Positions 17,167 to 24,867 of a stretch of DNA of 64,000 bases are shown one piece after another. This DNA is from Aliterella atlantica CENA595 (lineage in GTDB: Bacteria; Cyanobacteriota; Cyanobacteriia; Cyanobacteriales; Chroococcidiopsidaceae): contig NZ_JYON01000001.1 in NCBI RefSeq assembly GCF_000952155.1, positions 372,001 to 436,000 of the forward strand. Reading direction: 5' to 3'. The position numbers were made by a program, and so were the translations under genes. Under the pieces are notes generated by a model, which saw nothing but the letters and a program-made list of their open reading frames with translations, was not told the origin of the DNA and ran no database searches. Each line of letters opens with the position of its first letter. Position 1 is the stretch's first letter.

Positions 17167-17219
17167 GTAGAGACGTTGCTGCAACGTCTACCGTAGAGAC
17201 GTTGCAGCAACGTCTCTAC
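17167..17219. repeat. Two adjacent palindromes of the GTAGAGACGTTGC family
   Basis: Copy 1 (17167-17191) and copy 2 (17193-17219) are both near-perfect palindromes with the same arm GTAGAGACGTTGC, one base apart. They lie 43 bp upstream of alaS and could fold as a double hairpin in its leader. Same family as the copies at 10886, 33453, 37144, 41391 and 41470. Confidence 0.85.
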
Positions 17220-17262
17220 ACATACGAACATCAATCCACGTTCAAATCTAATTAAATTTATT

Positions 17263-19899
17263 ATGGCTTCTCATCTCCAATATCTTAGCGGTAATGACAT
17301 TCGCACAAAATTTCTGAATTTCTATGCTGATAGAGGACATCAGATTTTGCCTAGCGCCTCTCTCGTACCAGAAGATCCGACGGTGCTGCTAACAATTGCG
17401 GGGATGTTGCCATTTAAGCCGATATTTTTAGGACAAAGGCAGTCTGAGTATAAACGCGCTACTACTTCGCAAAAGTGTATTCGCACCAATGATATTGAAA
17501 ATGTTGGGCGCACTGCAAGGCATCATACTTTTTTTGAGATGCTGGGGAATTTTAGCTTTGGCGACTATTTTAAAGCACAAGCGATCGCTTGGGGATGGGA
17601 AATATCTACGCAGGTATTTGGACTGAAAAAAGAAAACCTAGTTGTCAGCGTATTTGAAGACGATGACGAGGCTTATGCTATGTGGCGCGACCAAATCGGC
17701 GTAAGCGAGGCTAGAATCAAGCGCATGGGGGAAGATGATAACTTTTGGGTATCAGGTCCTACAGGTCCATGCGGTCCTTGCTCGGAAATATACTACGATT
17801 TTCACCCCGAACGCGGTGATGACAATATCGATTTAGAAGACGATACTCGCTTTATTGAGTTCTACAACTTGGTATTTATGCAGTACAACCGAGATGTAGA
17901 AGGCAATTTGACACCGCTGCAAAACAAAAATATTGATACTGGATTGGGACTAGAAAGGATGGCGCAAATCCTCCAACAAGTCCCAAATAACTACGAAACT
18001 GACCTTATTTTCCCGATTATAAAGACAGCAGCAGAAGTTGCTGGCGTTAACTACAGTGAAAGTAACGAGCAAACTAAAATATCTCTCAAAGTAATTGGCG
18101 ATCACATCCGCGCTGTAGTTCACATGATTGCAGATGGAATTACAGCATCTAACGTTGGACGCGGTTATATATTGCGGCGGTTAATTCGTCGGGTAGTACG
18201 TCACGGACGCTTAATTGGCATTGAAGGAGAATTTACTACTAAAGTAGCCGAAAGCGCGATCGCACTTTCTGAAGATGCTTATCCCAACGTACGTCAGCGC
18301 GAATCAGCAATTAAAAACGAGTTGCAAAGAGAAGAATCTAGCTTCCTCAAAACTCTAGAAAGAGGAGAGAAATTGCTAGAAGAGATTTTAGCTAAGTCGC
18401 CTCAAGAAATTGCAGGTAAAGATGCTTTCGAGTTGTACGATACTTACGGTTTCCCCTTGGAACTTACTCAAGAAATTGCCGCAGAACATGGCTTAAGCGT
18501 CGATTTAGAAGGCTTTGAAGCGGCGATGGAGGAACAAGTAGGACGGAGTAAAGGAGCGCACAAATCTATCGATTTAACCGCTGCTGATTCGCTCAATCAA
18601 TTAGCATCGGGAATTAATTCCACCCAGTTTCTCGGTTATACGCAACCATCAACGCCTGCTCAAGTTATGACATTAATTACTAATAACGAGCAAGTAGAGT
18701 CAGCAGAAGCAGGAAGCGAGGTACAGATAATCCTCGACCAAACACCATTTTATGCCGAATCAGGGGGACAAATAGGCGATCGCGGTTATCTAACTGGCGA
18801 TACTGTTGTAGTGCGAATTGACGATGTAAAACAGCAATCGGGTATATATATCCATTACGGACGCATCGAACGGGGTACGCTGCACGTAGGCGATCCTATA
18901 AATGCACAAATCGATCGCACTTGTCGTATCCGCGCTCAAGCTAATCATACTGCTACTCACTTGTTGCAAGCAGCACTTAAGAAAATAGTCGATCCCTCAA
19001 TCTCGCAAGCAGGTTCTTTAGTTGCTTTTGACAGACTGCGTTTTGATTTTAACTGTCCGCGTCCAATTACCCCAGAAGAGTTGCAACAGATAGAAGAACA
19101 AGTAAATACTTGGATAGCTGAAGCACATCATGCAGACATTGAAGTAATGCCTATAGCCGAAGCAAAAGCTAAAGGTGCGATCGCTATGTTTGGCGAAAAG
19201 TACGGCGATATGGTGCGGGTAATTGATTTTCCTGGCGTATCGATGGAATTGTGCGGCGGGACTCACGTCCGCAATACGGCAGAAATTGGCGTATTTAAGA
19301 TTATCTCCGAAGCTGGGATATCTTCTGGTGTAAGAAGAATTGAAGCTGTAGCTGGACCTGCTGTTTTAGAATATCTCAACGTGCGCGATAAAGTAGTTAG
19401 GGAACTGAGCGATCGCTTTAAGGTAAAACCCGACGAACTACCAGAACGAGTTACAGTTCTACAAACAGAACTACGAACCACGCAAAAGCAACTAGAAAGC
19501 CTCAAAGCAGAACTAGCCTTAACTAAATCGGAAGCGTTGTTAAATACGGCTGAAATAGTAGGCGATGACAAAATTATAGTTGCCGAACTTGGAGAAGTCG
19601 ATGCAGAATCGCTGAAAACAGCAGCCGAAAGATTGCTGCAAAAACTAGGTAATGGTGCGGTAATTTTAGGTTCAGTTCCCGATAAAGGAAAAGTTAGCTT
19701 AGTAGCGGCTTTTAGTCCTGATGTGAATAAAAAAGGCTTGCAAGCAGGTAAATTTGTCGGTGAAGTCGCTAAAATCTGCGGTGGTGGTGGCGGCGGAAGA
19801 CCAAATCTTGCACAAGCTGGAGGAAGAGATGCAAGTAAATTGCCAGAAGCACTAGAATATGCGCGTACTCAGTTAAAAGTCACCTTAAGTCAAACTTAA
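17263..19899 (+). CDS. alaS: Alanyl-tRNA synthetase
   Basis: Charges tRNA-Ala. 878 residues, full length. Class II catalytic core at the N-terminus ([30 protein letters not shown]), tRNA-recognition middle, editing domain with zinc ligands HTATH (near 564) and CGGTH (near 664), then the C-Ala domain ending in the glycine loop [16 protein letters not shown]. Start ATG at 17263. A small membrane-protein gene starts 3 bp after the stop and is probably co-transcribed. Confidence 0.96.
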   Translation: MASHLQYLSGNDIRTKFLNFYADRGHQILPSASLVPEDPTVLLTIAGMLPFKPIFLGQRQSEYKRATTSQKCIRTNDIENVGRTARHHTFFEMLGNFSFGDYFKAQAIAWGWEISTQVFGLKKENLVVSVFEDDDEAYAMWRDQIGVSEARIKRMGEDDNFWVSGPTGPCGPCSEIYYDFHPERGDDNIDLEDDTRFIEFYNLVFMQYNRDVEGNLTPLQNKNIDTGLGLERMAQILQQVPNNYETDLIFPIIKTAAEVAGVNYSESNEQTKISLKVIGDHIRAVVHMIADGITASNVGRGYILRRLIRRVVRHGRLIGIEGEFTTKVAESAIALSEDAYPNVRQRESAIKNELQREESSFLKTLERGEKLLEEILAKSPQEIAGKDAFELYDTYGFPLELTQEIAAEHGLSVDLEGFEAAMEEQVGRSKGAHKSIDLTAADSLNQLASGINSTQFLGYTQPSTPAQVMTLITNNEQVESAEAGSEVQIILDQTPFYAESGGQIGDRGYLTGDTVVVRIDDVKQQSGIYIHYGRIERGTLHVGDPINAQIDRTCRIRAQANHTATHLLQAALKKIVDPSISQAGSLVAFDRLRFDFNCPRPITPEELQQIEEQVNTWIAEAHHADIEVMPIAEAKAKGAIAMFGEKYGDMVRVIDFPGVSMELCGGTHVRNTAEIGVFKIISEAGISSGVRRIEAVAGPAVLEYLNVRDKVVRELSDRFKVKPDELPERVTVLQTELRTTQKQLESLKAELALTKSEALLNTAEIVGDDKIIVAELGEVDAESLKTAAERLLQKLGNGAVILGSVPDKGKVSLVAAFSPDVNKKGLQAGKFVGEVAKICGGGGGGRPNLAQAGGRDASKLPEALEYARTQLKVTLSQT

Positions 19900-19902
19900 A
19901 TT

Positions 19903-20121
19903 ATGGATGCAACTTACCTAATTTTATGGGCAGTTGGTTTAGGCATCATTTGGTTAGGTTTAAAAACCAAAGATGAAGTATATCGGCTTGGTGCTGGAGT
20001 TGCGGCGGCAATTTTTCTAGTTTGGGGTTTTGCTTTAACCCCGCCGCAACTCCAATTTTTCTTAGAAGCGATCGCGCTTATTGCCGTATTTCCTACTTGT
20101 ATCCGTTGTTTAAAGGAGTAG
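19903..20121 (+). CDS. Small membrane protein of unknown function
   Basis: 72 residues with hydrophobic segments at about 4-20, 29-47 and 51-65. It starts 3 bp after alaS, so it should share the transcript. It reads like a conserved small cyanobacterial membrane protein, but I cannot name the family. Confidence 0.6.
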   Translation: MDATYLILWAVGLGIIWLGLKTKDEVYRLGAGVAAAIFLVWGFALTPPQLQFFLEAIALIAVFPTCIRCLKE

Positions 20122-20347
20122 CAATTAATATTTATCGTGGGATGCTGTCAAGGCGCTATCTAGTAAACTTTGATTAAAAAAGTTGGGTAGTGCGATCGCG
20201 TCCAAATGAGATATTCATATGCGATCGATTAGTTTTGTATTCTGTATATTTTTAGGTTCAGAAGCAGTCAAAATAACCTTCAACTTAAGTTGTATTTTGT
20301 ACTGTCTAAACTTTTTGCAGATGTTTTTTATGATGTTTAACCACAAG

Positions 20348-20513
20348 ATTCTGTTTAATACTTTAGATAAGGATGTTAAATAGAAAAATTCTCGATAACA
20401 CCAAGGGATATATGGAAAAATTCTGTATAATACCCTCGTGTAAGGTAGATATACGGAAAAATTCAGTACGATACCCAGATAACGGTGTTATCAAGAAAAT
20501 TCTGTCTTATTCT
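20348..20513 (+). repeat. Five degenerate direct repeats, ATTCTGTATAATACC-like
   Basis: Units begin at 20348, 20388, 20420, 20461 and 20499 (spacing 40, 32, 41, 38 bp). The shared core is GAAAAATTCTGTATAATACC with several substitutions per copy. Too short and too degenerate for CRISPR. They may be iterated protein-binding sites or decayed mobile-element ends; each contains a TATAAT-like string. Confidence 0.6.
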
Positions 20514-20557
20514 ACTTAAGCGTAACTGTGATGCTTGTATATTCTTATTAAGTAAAA

Positions 20558-20584
20558 GATTATACGGAAACTTTCCGTATAATC
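20558..20584. promoter_or_regulatory. 27-bp perfect palindrome next to the first cassette
   Basis: Arms GATTATACGGAAA and its exact complement around a central C at 20571. It lies 4 bp before the presumed cassette boundary GTTAGTC (20589-20595) and about 90 bp before the rusA-like gene. The right arm holds TATAAT. It could be an operator, a promoter, or the hairpin of a degenerate attC site. TTATACGGAA recurs at 21833-21842. Confidence 0.55.
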
Positions 20585-20672
20585 AATAGTTAGTCTGCCC
20601 AACCTTTCGGAAAGGTAGTTGTACCGCTCATAGGCGTATAAAATAATTCATAGTCTTCTAGTTGAAAGCACG

Positions 20673-21077
20673 TTGGCGAGATTTGAGTTCATAGTAGATG
20701 GACCACCCGTATCACAACAGACTCGTAGGCGTGAACGTCTTAGAGCCTGGAAAATAGTAGTACGGCAAGAGGCAGAGAAATATTGGTCAACAGGGCAAAA
20801 AGCAGCTATTGGTCTAATCATGCTACAAATAACCTATTTCTATGATTCTGTTGCTATAGATGTGGACAATATTGTCAAGCCAATTCAGGATGCCATAATT
20901 GGATTAGCCTACATTGACGACGATCAAGTTACCGATGTTCTTGTCAGGAAGCGAAATTTGTCAGGTAACTTTAAAGTAGAAAACATGACCTCGACCCTAG
21001 CGGAAGGTTTTTCTCGTGAAAACGAATTCTTGCATATTGTCGTAATTGAGGCTCCTGACCAAGAGGTACTTATCTGA
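20673..21077 (+). CDS. RusA-like Holliday junction resolvase
   Basis: 134 residues from a TTG start at 20673. The RusA signature is clear: residues 63-73 read DVDNIVKPIQD and 78-86 read LAYIDDDQV, giving the clustered acidic residues (Asp63, Asp65, Asp73, Asp82-84) that bind Mg2+ in this resolvase family, plus the conserved Lys69. RusA proteins usually come from phages or mobile elements and cut four-way junctions. The stop codon overlaps the next start (TGATG), so the two proteins are translationally coupled. Start codon uncertain; no strong Shine-Dalgarno is visible. Confidence 0.8.
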   Translation: MARFEFIVDGPPVSQQTRRRERLRAWKIVVRQEAEKYWSTGQKAAIGLIMLQITYFYDSVAIDVDNIVKPIQDAIIGLAYIDDDQVTDVLVRKRNLSGNFKVENMTSTLAEGFSRENEFLHIVVIEAPDQEVLI

Positions 21078-21757
21078 TGGCAACCCCAACTGCAAACCTA
21101 GAAAGAGAGCGATTACTGCAACTAGCAGAAGAATATCGTGACAAGGGATACGAGATTTCTTTTCATCCAAACCCTGAAGACCTACCTGATTTTCTTAGGA
21201 ATTATCGTCCTGACATGATTGTGCGGCGGGGGGATGAAGCTGCGATCATTGAAGTGAAGTCACGTCGCTCACTTAATTCTTCCTCTAGGCAATATTTGCA
21301 GAATCTAGCCCAATCTGTGGAGCAGCATCCTGGCTGGCGATTTGAGTTAGTGATGACTAATCCAGAGGATGCTGTAAATTCTCCAAAAGCTGAAAGCTCT
21401 CTTCAACAACTTGAAATAGAAACAAGACTGCAAGTGGCGAGGCAACTTGCAACACAACATCCAGAGTCAGCCATCCTTTATTCCTGGTCTCTTGTTGAGG
21501 CAACTTTAAGGCTTGTTGCAGAGCATGAGAGAATGAGTTTGCAAAGACTTGATCCGCTTTATTTAGTAAAACAATTAGTGACTGAGGGTGTGATTTCGCG
21601 TTCTGAGTATCAGTTACTTATGGATGCGCTTTCATTACGTAATGCAATTGCTCATGGCTTCAAAGCAACCCAAATTACGCAAGAGTCCGTATATCAGCTA
21701 ATTGATGTCGCAGAGCAACTGTTGAAAACTTTGCATATTAATGCCGAAGCAGACTAA
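21077..21757 (+). CDS. PD-(D/E)XK nuclease domain fused to HEPN-like domain
   Basis: 226 residues. The N-terminal part holds a restriction-enzyme-like active site: PD at 45-46, then Glu59-Val-Lys61 in AAIIEVKSRR (PD-x12-ExK; REase_AHJR-like type). The C-terminal half is helical and carries RNAIAH at 188-193, an R-x4-H motif as in HEPN nucleases. Coupled to the rusA-like gene by a 1-bp overlap. The stop codon lies inside the R'' core of attC site 1. A nuclease pair of this kind suggests defence or toxin function, but that is inference from domains and mobile context. Confidence 0.75.
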   Translation: MATPTANLERERLLQLAEEYRDKGYEISFHPNPEDLPDFLRNYRPDMIVRRGDEAAIIEVKSRRSLNSSSRQYLQNLAQSVEQHPGWRFELVMTNPEDAVNSPKAESSLQQLEIETRLQVARQLATQHPESAILYSWSLVEATLRLVAEHERMSLQRLDPLYLVKQLVTEGVISRSEYQLLMDALSLRNAIAHGFKATQITQESVYQLIDVAEQLLKTLHINAEAD

Positions 21758-21838
21758 CAACTCAAATGCAGCGGACGATTTTGAGCCACTGGTGCTGAGT
21801 TAAAGGTTATCTGTCGCCGCTGATTTGAACCGTTATAC
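21752..21838 (+). other. Integron-type attC recombination site 1
   Basis: 87 bp. R'' GACTAAC (21752-21758), spacer AAC, stem TCAAAT, unpaired G at 21768, stem CAGCGG; after the loop CCGCTG (21817-21822), ATTTGA (21823-21828), spacer, and R' GTTATAC (21832-21838). The two 6-bp stems are perfect and the single extrahelical G is a hallmark of attC bottom-strand folding. Interior TTTGAG and AAGGTTATCTG are shared with site 2. Confidence 0.75.
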
Positions 21839-22415
21839 GGAATTCTTTCATAAAGAGATGGAGTGAATTTGTGAGAATCAAACTCCGCACAGCAGGTTTG
21901 GATGACCTTACCTCCATCTATGCGATTCGTCGAGATTCCATTCTTGGAGTTCCATCTGAGGCTAGTTTAAGCGATCGTCAGGCTTGGGCAGACAAGCGAT
22001 CGCCTAATTACTACCAAGATCGCATTACTGCTGGTCATGTCTTTATTGCCAGTTTTGAAGAAGACAATATCGGTTGGGGGAGTAGTTCCGACGATTGTAT
22101 TACTGGACTATACGTTTGCTCATCATGGTGTTGCAGAGGTATTGGTCGTATGATTATGGACAGTCTTGAAATGGAAATCTTGAGACGTGGGTATCCGTGC
22201 GCGAGACTAGGATCGAGTCCGGATGCTGTCGGCTTCTACACTAAGCTCGGTTATGAATCAGTTGGATTTCCGGATGAAGATAGAGCAGTTCCAATGAAGA
22301 AACATCTTAGAATAACTGACTCTAAATCTACGGCTGTATAACAAGCCTGTTGCAACGGGCAGTTTGAGAATCTTGGTTACAGTTCAAGGTTGTCTGCCGC
22401 CGTTGAACAGGGTCG
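21833..22415 (+). mobile_element. Putative integron gene cassette 2 (GNAT acetyltransferase)
   Basis: 583 bp, one gene and one attC, the canonical cassette form. Its first bases GTTATAC (21832-21838) are the exact complement of its own R'' core GTATAAC (22336-22342), while differing from the cores of the neighbouring cassettes. Confidence 0.7.
21871..22341 (+). CDS. GNAT family N-acetyltransferase
   Basis: 156 residues from a GTG start with GGAG about 8 bp before it. The acetyl-CoA binding motif is at CITGLYVCSSWCCRGIGRMI (V-x-x-x-x-RGIG, about residues 76-95), followed by the GFYTKLGYESVGF end motif common to single-domain GNATs. Substrate unknown; similar proteins are frequent integron cassette cargo. 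The stop codon (22339-22341) lies inside the R'' core of attC site 2. Confidence 0.85.
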   Translation: MRIKLRTAGLDDLTSIYAIRRDSILGVPSEASLSDRQAWADKRSPNYYQDRITAGHVFIASFEEDNIGWGSSSDDCITGLYVCSSWCCRGIGRMIMDSLEMEILRRGYPCARLGSSPDAVGFYTKLGYESVGFPDEDRAVPMKKHLRITDSKSTAV

Positions 22416-22421
22416 TTGGGC
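22336..22421 (+). other. Integron-type attC recombination site 2
   Basis: 86 bp. R'' GTATAAC (22336-22342), spacer AAG, stem CCTGTT, unpaired G at 22352, stem CAACGG; after the loop CCGTTG (22400-22405), AACAGG (22406-22411), spacer GTC, R' GTTGGGC (22415-22421), a perfect GTTRRRY. Same architecture as site 1 with different stem sequences, i.e. compensating changes that keep the fold. Confidence 0.78.
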
Positions 22422-22540
22422 TGCTTTCTTGTGAATCCGAGAAAACTGCCCGAATGTGGTAAAGGCTAGTAAAATTTACCTGAAGCACAATTGTTCAAGA
22501 ATGGCACTGGCTCGAATAAATAAGTTCAAAGCCGAGATAG

Positions 22541-23443
22541 ATGTTGAAAACAAAAACTGTGACAGGGAACCTTCCTAAAGCGATCGCACCCAGACAAAGG
22601 TTTGATAATACGACTCCGGTGTTATCTAGTCGGCAAATGGGCTGGAACGGGATTTTGGTTGAGCAGTATCAGCATCTTTCAGATTCATTTGAAGTTGAAT
22701 TTCCTGCCCCATCAGATCATTGGCTCGTCTTACCTTTAGGGCAACCTGTCCTTGTAACCCAAAAGTCTGACGATCGCCTGCATGAATCTATCATTCAGAG
22801 GGGCGACAGCATCCTTGTTCCTGCTGGACAACCGAAATACTGGTGTCGGCGCGAGGGTATCTGCTGTTCGCTGCACATTCACTTAAAACCGGAGATGATT
22901 AGGCAAACTGCTGAAGCATCTGAAATAGATACAAAACGAATCGGTCTGGTGGACTGTTTCGGTAAGCAAGATCCACAGATTCATCAGATTGCTATGCTGC
23001 TTTTAGCTGAATTGGAGTCTGGTGGGATGATGGGTCAATTGTATGTTGAATCACTGATCCAAGTATTAGCCATTCATCTACTGAGACATTATTCTAGCGT
23101 CACGCAGACCATTACACCTGAGAATAGAAGTTTAACTCATACTCAGTTGCAGCAGGCGATCGACTATATTCACGCTCATCTCGATCGAGACTTATCATTA
23201 GCGAAACTTGCAAGCATCATCAATATCAGCCCAACTTACTTTGCCAGTTTATTCAAACAGTCGATGGGGGTTGCTCCACATCAATATGTGATTCAACAGC
23301 GAGTAGAACAGGCAAAATTTATGTTGTCGAAAACAGATTTAGCGATCGCGGATATTGCCTCAAAAGTAGGCTTCTCCAGCCAAAGTCATTTAACACAGCA
23401 GTTTAAGCGGCTCACGGGAATGACACCCAAGCAGGTTCGCTAA
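22541..23443 (+). CDS. AraC family transcriptional regulator
   Basis: 300 residues. N-terminal cupin-type ligand domain (about 35-180, with WLVLPLGQPVLV and GDSILVPAGQPKYW). Two helix-turn-helix units in the C-terminal 100 residues: DLSLAKLASIINISPTYFA and the closing IADIASKVGFSSQSHLTQQF, then KRLTGMTPKQVR where it stops, close to the usual family end. It follows attC site 2, so it begins the third cassette or flanks the array. Two HIP1 octamers in the gene indicate cyanobacterial origin. Target genes unknown. Confidence 0.88.
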   Translation: MLKTKTVTGNLPKAIAPRQRFDNTTPVLSSRQMGWNGILVEQYQHLSDSFEVEFPAPSDHWLVLPLGQPVLVTQKSDDRLHESIIQRGDSILVPAGQPKYWCRREGICCSLHIHLKPEMIRQTAEASEIDTKRIGLVDCFGKQDPQIHQIAMLLLAELESGGMMGQLYVESLIQVLAIHLLRHYSSVTQTITPENRSLTHTQLQQAIDYIHAHLDRDLSLAKLASIINISPTYFASLFKQSMGVAPHQYVIQQRVEQAKFMLSKTDLAIADIASKVGFSSQSHLTQQFKRLTGMTPKQVR

Positions 23444-23560
23444 CACCATAAGAATATGACAAATTGTCATAAGAATTTGAAAGAATCCGATCGCTAGAAC
23501 TGGCTACACTCCAGATAGCCAAGAAAAAATGGGTCGAACGCAAGGTTACAGCCTGAAATA

Positions 23561-23578
23561 GCTGGGCTGCTTTCTTGT
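23561..23578 (+). repeat. Repeat of the post-attC sequence (GCTGGGCTGCTTTCTTGT)
   Basis: Same string as at 22415-22432 right after R' of attC site 2 (GTTGGGCTGCTTTCTTGT), with one substitution inside the core (GCT for GTT). CAAGGTT occurs upstream of both. It may mark a decayed cassette boundary between the AraC and SnoaL genes. Confidence 0.5.
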
Positions 23579-23611
23579 TTTAATGACATTCGTATTGGAT
23601 GGTGAATAATT

Positions 23612-24007
23612 ATGAGTTCAGATCGACAGTTTCTACAAAATTTATACGATGCCTTTAACAAACGCGAGATTGAAACAATTATTTCGGCGATGCAGCCCGA
23701 CGTGAAATGGGCAAACGGGTTTGAAGGCGGCTTCGTTCGCGGACGCGACGCGGTGCGCGAATACTGGACGAATCAATTAAAGGTTATTCAACCGGAACTT
23801 GAGATTTTGAAATATGAAACCGACGAAAATAACCGACACATCGTCACCGTTCGCGAAGTTGTCAAAGATTTAGACGGCAAACTGCTCGCGGATATGACGG
23901 TGCGGCAAATTTACACCATCGAAAATGGCTTGATAAGCCTTTACGAAATCGGCGGAACGGAAACAATCCAAGACGCGATTCAAAAGACGAGAACTCCCAA
24001 CGAGTAA
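23612..24007 (+). CDS. SnoaL-like / NTF2-fold protein
   Basis: 131 residues, one NTF2-like alpha+beta barrel: LQNLYDAFNKREIETIISAM, then PDVKWANGFEGGFVRGRDAV, REYWTNQL and the closing strand QIYTIENGLISLYEIGG. Such small proteins may act as isomerases, hydrolases or ligand binders; none can be assigned. The DNA looks richer in G+C than its neighbours (runs such as GGACGCGACGCGG) and lacks HIP1, which suggests recent transfer. Start ATG at 23612. Confidence 0.8.
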   Translation: MSSDRQFLQNLYDAFNKREIETIISAMQPDVKWANGFEGGFVRGRDAVREYWTNQLKVIQPELEILKYETDENNRHIVTVREVVKDLDGKLLADMTVRQIYTIENGLISLYEIGGTETIQDAIQKTRTPNE

Positions 24008-24103
24008 TTGGGATGACAATTTGAGCCGTTGCTTGTAGCGATCGCAGTGGACAGGGGCTAGTAGCTTCGGTAGGATTTTGTATAGACCTTGAGGGAGCGC
24101 AAA

Positions 24104-24619
24104 ATGCACAACCAGAATATAGATTCAATCAAAAGCCTCTTTCAAAGCCGCTTATCAACGCTTGAGCATCTCTTAAAGTCGGCTCAGACTCATTTTTGTG
24201 ATGACGAGTCGTTCCTGCAAAAGCGCATTGCGGCTGATATGTTTCCCTTTGGTACGCAGATTGCTTTCACCTGTAATCAACCCCGTAACTTTGCGTTCTG
24301 GTGCGATGGTAAACCTATGGATAATTTAGATCCAGATGTCACATCTGTTGCACAGGCATACGAACATATAGCAAACACGAATGAACTTCTTTTGAGCGTT
24401 AAGGTTGAAGATACAAAGCTAGCTGAGATGACGCGCATTTATGACCAGAGCTTCTATATCGATCTATCTGGTAGTGCTTATGTAAATGAATTTCTAATTC
24501 CAAACTTTTACTTTCATCTGGTTACAGCTTATGACATTCTTCGCATGGTTGGTGTACCAATTGGCAAACGAGATTACATGATGCATCTAGTGCCATTAAT
24601 TAGAGGGGGGAAAGCCTAA
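24104..24619 (+). CDS. DUF1993 family protein
   Basis: 171 residues from the ATG at 24104, preceded by GAGGGAG. The family pattern is clear: ADMFPFGTQIAFTCNQPRNF in the first third and PNFYFHLVTAYDILRMVGVP-IGKRDY at the end, which puts a conserved His in the helical bundle. DUF1993 proteins belong to the DinB-like four-helix group; the enzymatic role is unknown. Another frequent passenger of mobile arrays. The stop overlaps GCCTAAC, a sequence match to an attC R'' core but without detectable partner arms. Confidence 0.82.
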   Translation: MHNQNIDSIKSLFQSRLSTLEHLLKSAQTHFCDDESFLQKRIAADMFPFGTQIAFTCNQPRNFAFWCDGKPMDNLDPDVTSVAQAYEHIANTNELLLSVKVEDTKLAEMTRIYDQSFYIDLSGSAYVNEFLIPNFYFHLVTAYDILRMVGVPIGKRDYMMHLVPLIRGGKA

Positions 24620-24867
24620 CCATATTAGTAGTTATTTGCCATGTAAAGATGATAAGAATCTACATTTTGTAGCTTGTAATATCCCAAAACGTTAATACAG
24701 AACTGGCGGAATTTATACTGATGTCTCGATGGCTCGTTCACAGGGTCTATTTACTAATAAAGATTCACTTATAACTAGGTAAAGCTGATAATTTGCTCAG
24801 AGTATGATAAGACTAAACTGGGTTGATAATTTCTCCGTTGTGGCATGGTCTAATAATACTGTTAAAA

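Larger units (their letters stand above)
20122..20588. other. Long non-coding AT-rich region before the cassette array
   Basis: About 467 bp with no convincing gene on either strand. The right part holds five degenerate direct repeats (20348-20513) and a 27-bp palindrome (20558-20584), described separately. GTTGGGT near 20182 matches the G-TTRRRY integron core consensus by sequence only and has no supporting arms. Confidence 0.6.
20590..21832 (+). mobile_element. Putative integron gene cassette 1 (rusA-like + PDDEXK-HEPN)
   Basis: Left boundary G/TTAGTC at 20589-20595; right boundary G/TTATAC at 21832-21838. The first bases GTTAGTC are the exact complement of this cassette's own R'' core GACTAAC (21752-21758), which is what a circularised integron cassette should show. 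It carries two coupled genes and ends in an attC site. No integrase in the window. Confidence 0.65.

Noticed and set aside
20348-20513. CRISPR array
   Set aside because: Repeat core is about 15 bp and differs in each copy, spacing varies, and no cas gene is present.
24612-24700. Third full attC site after the DUF1993 gene
   Set aside because: GCCTAAC fits the R'' consensus, but no downstream GTTRRRY with pairing arms was found within 150 bp.
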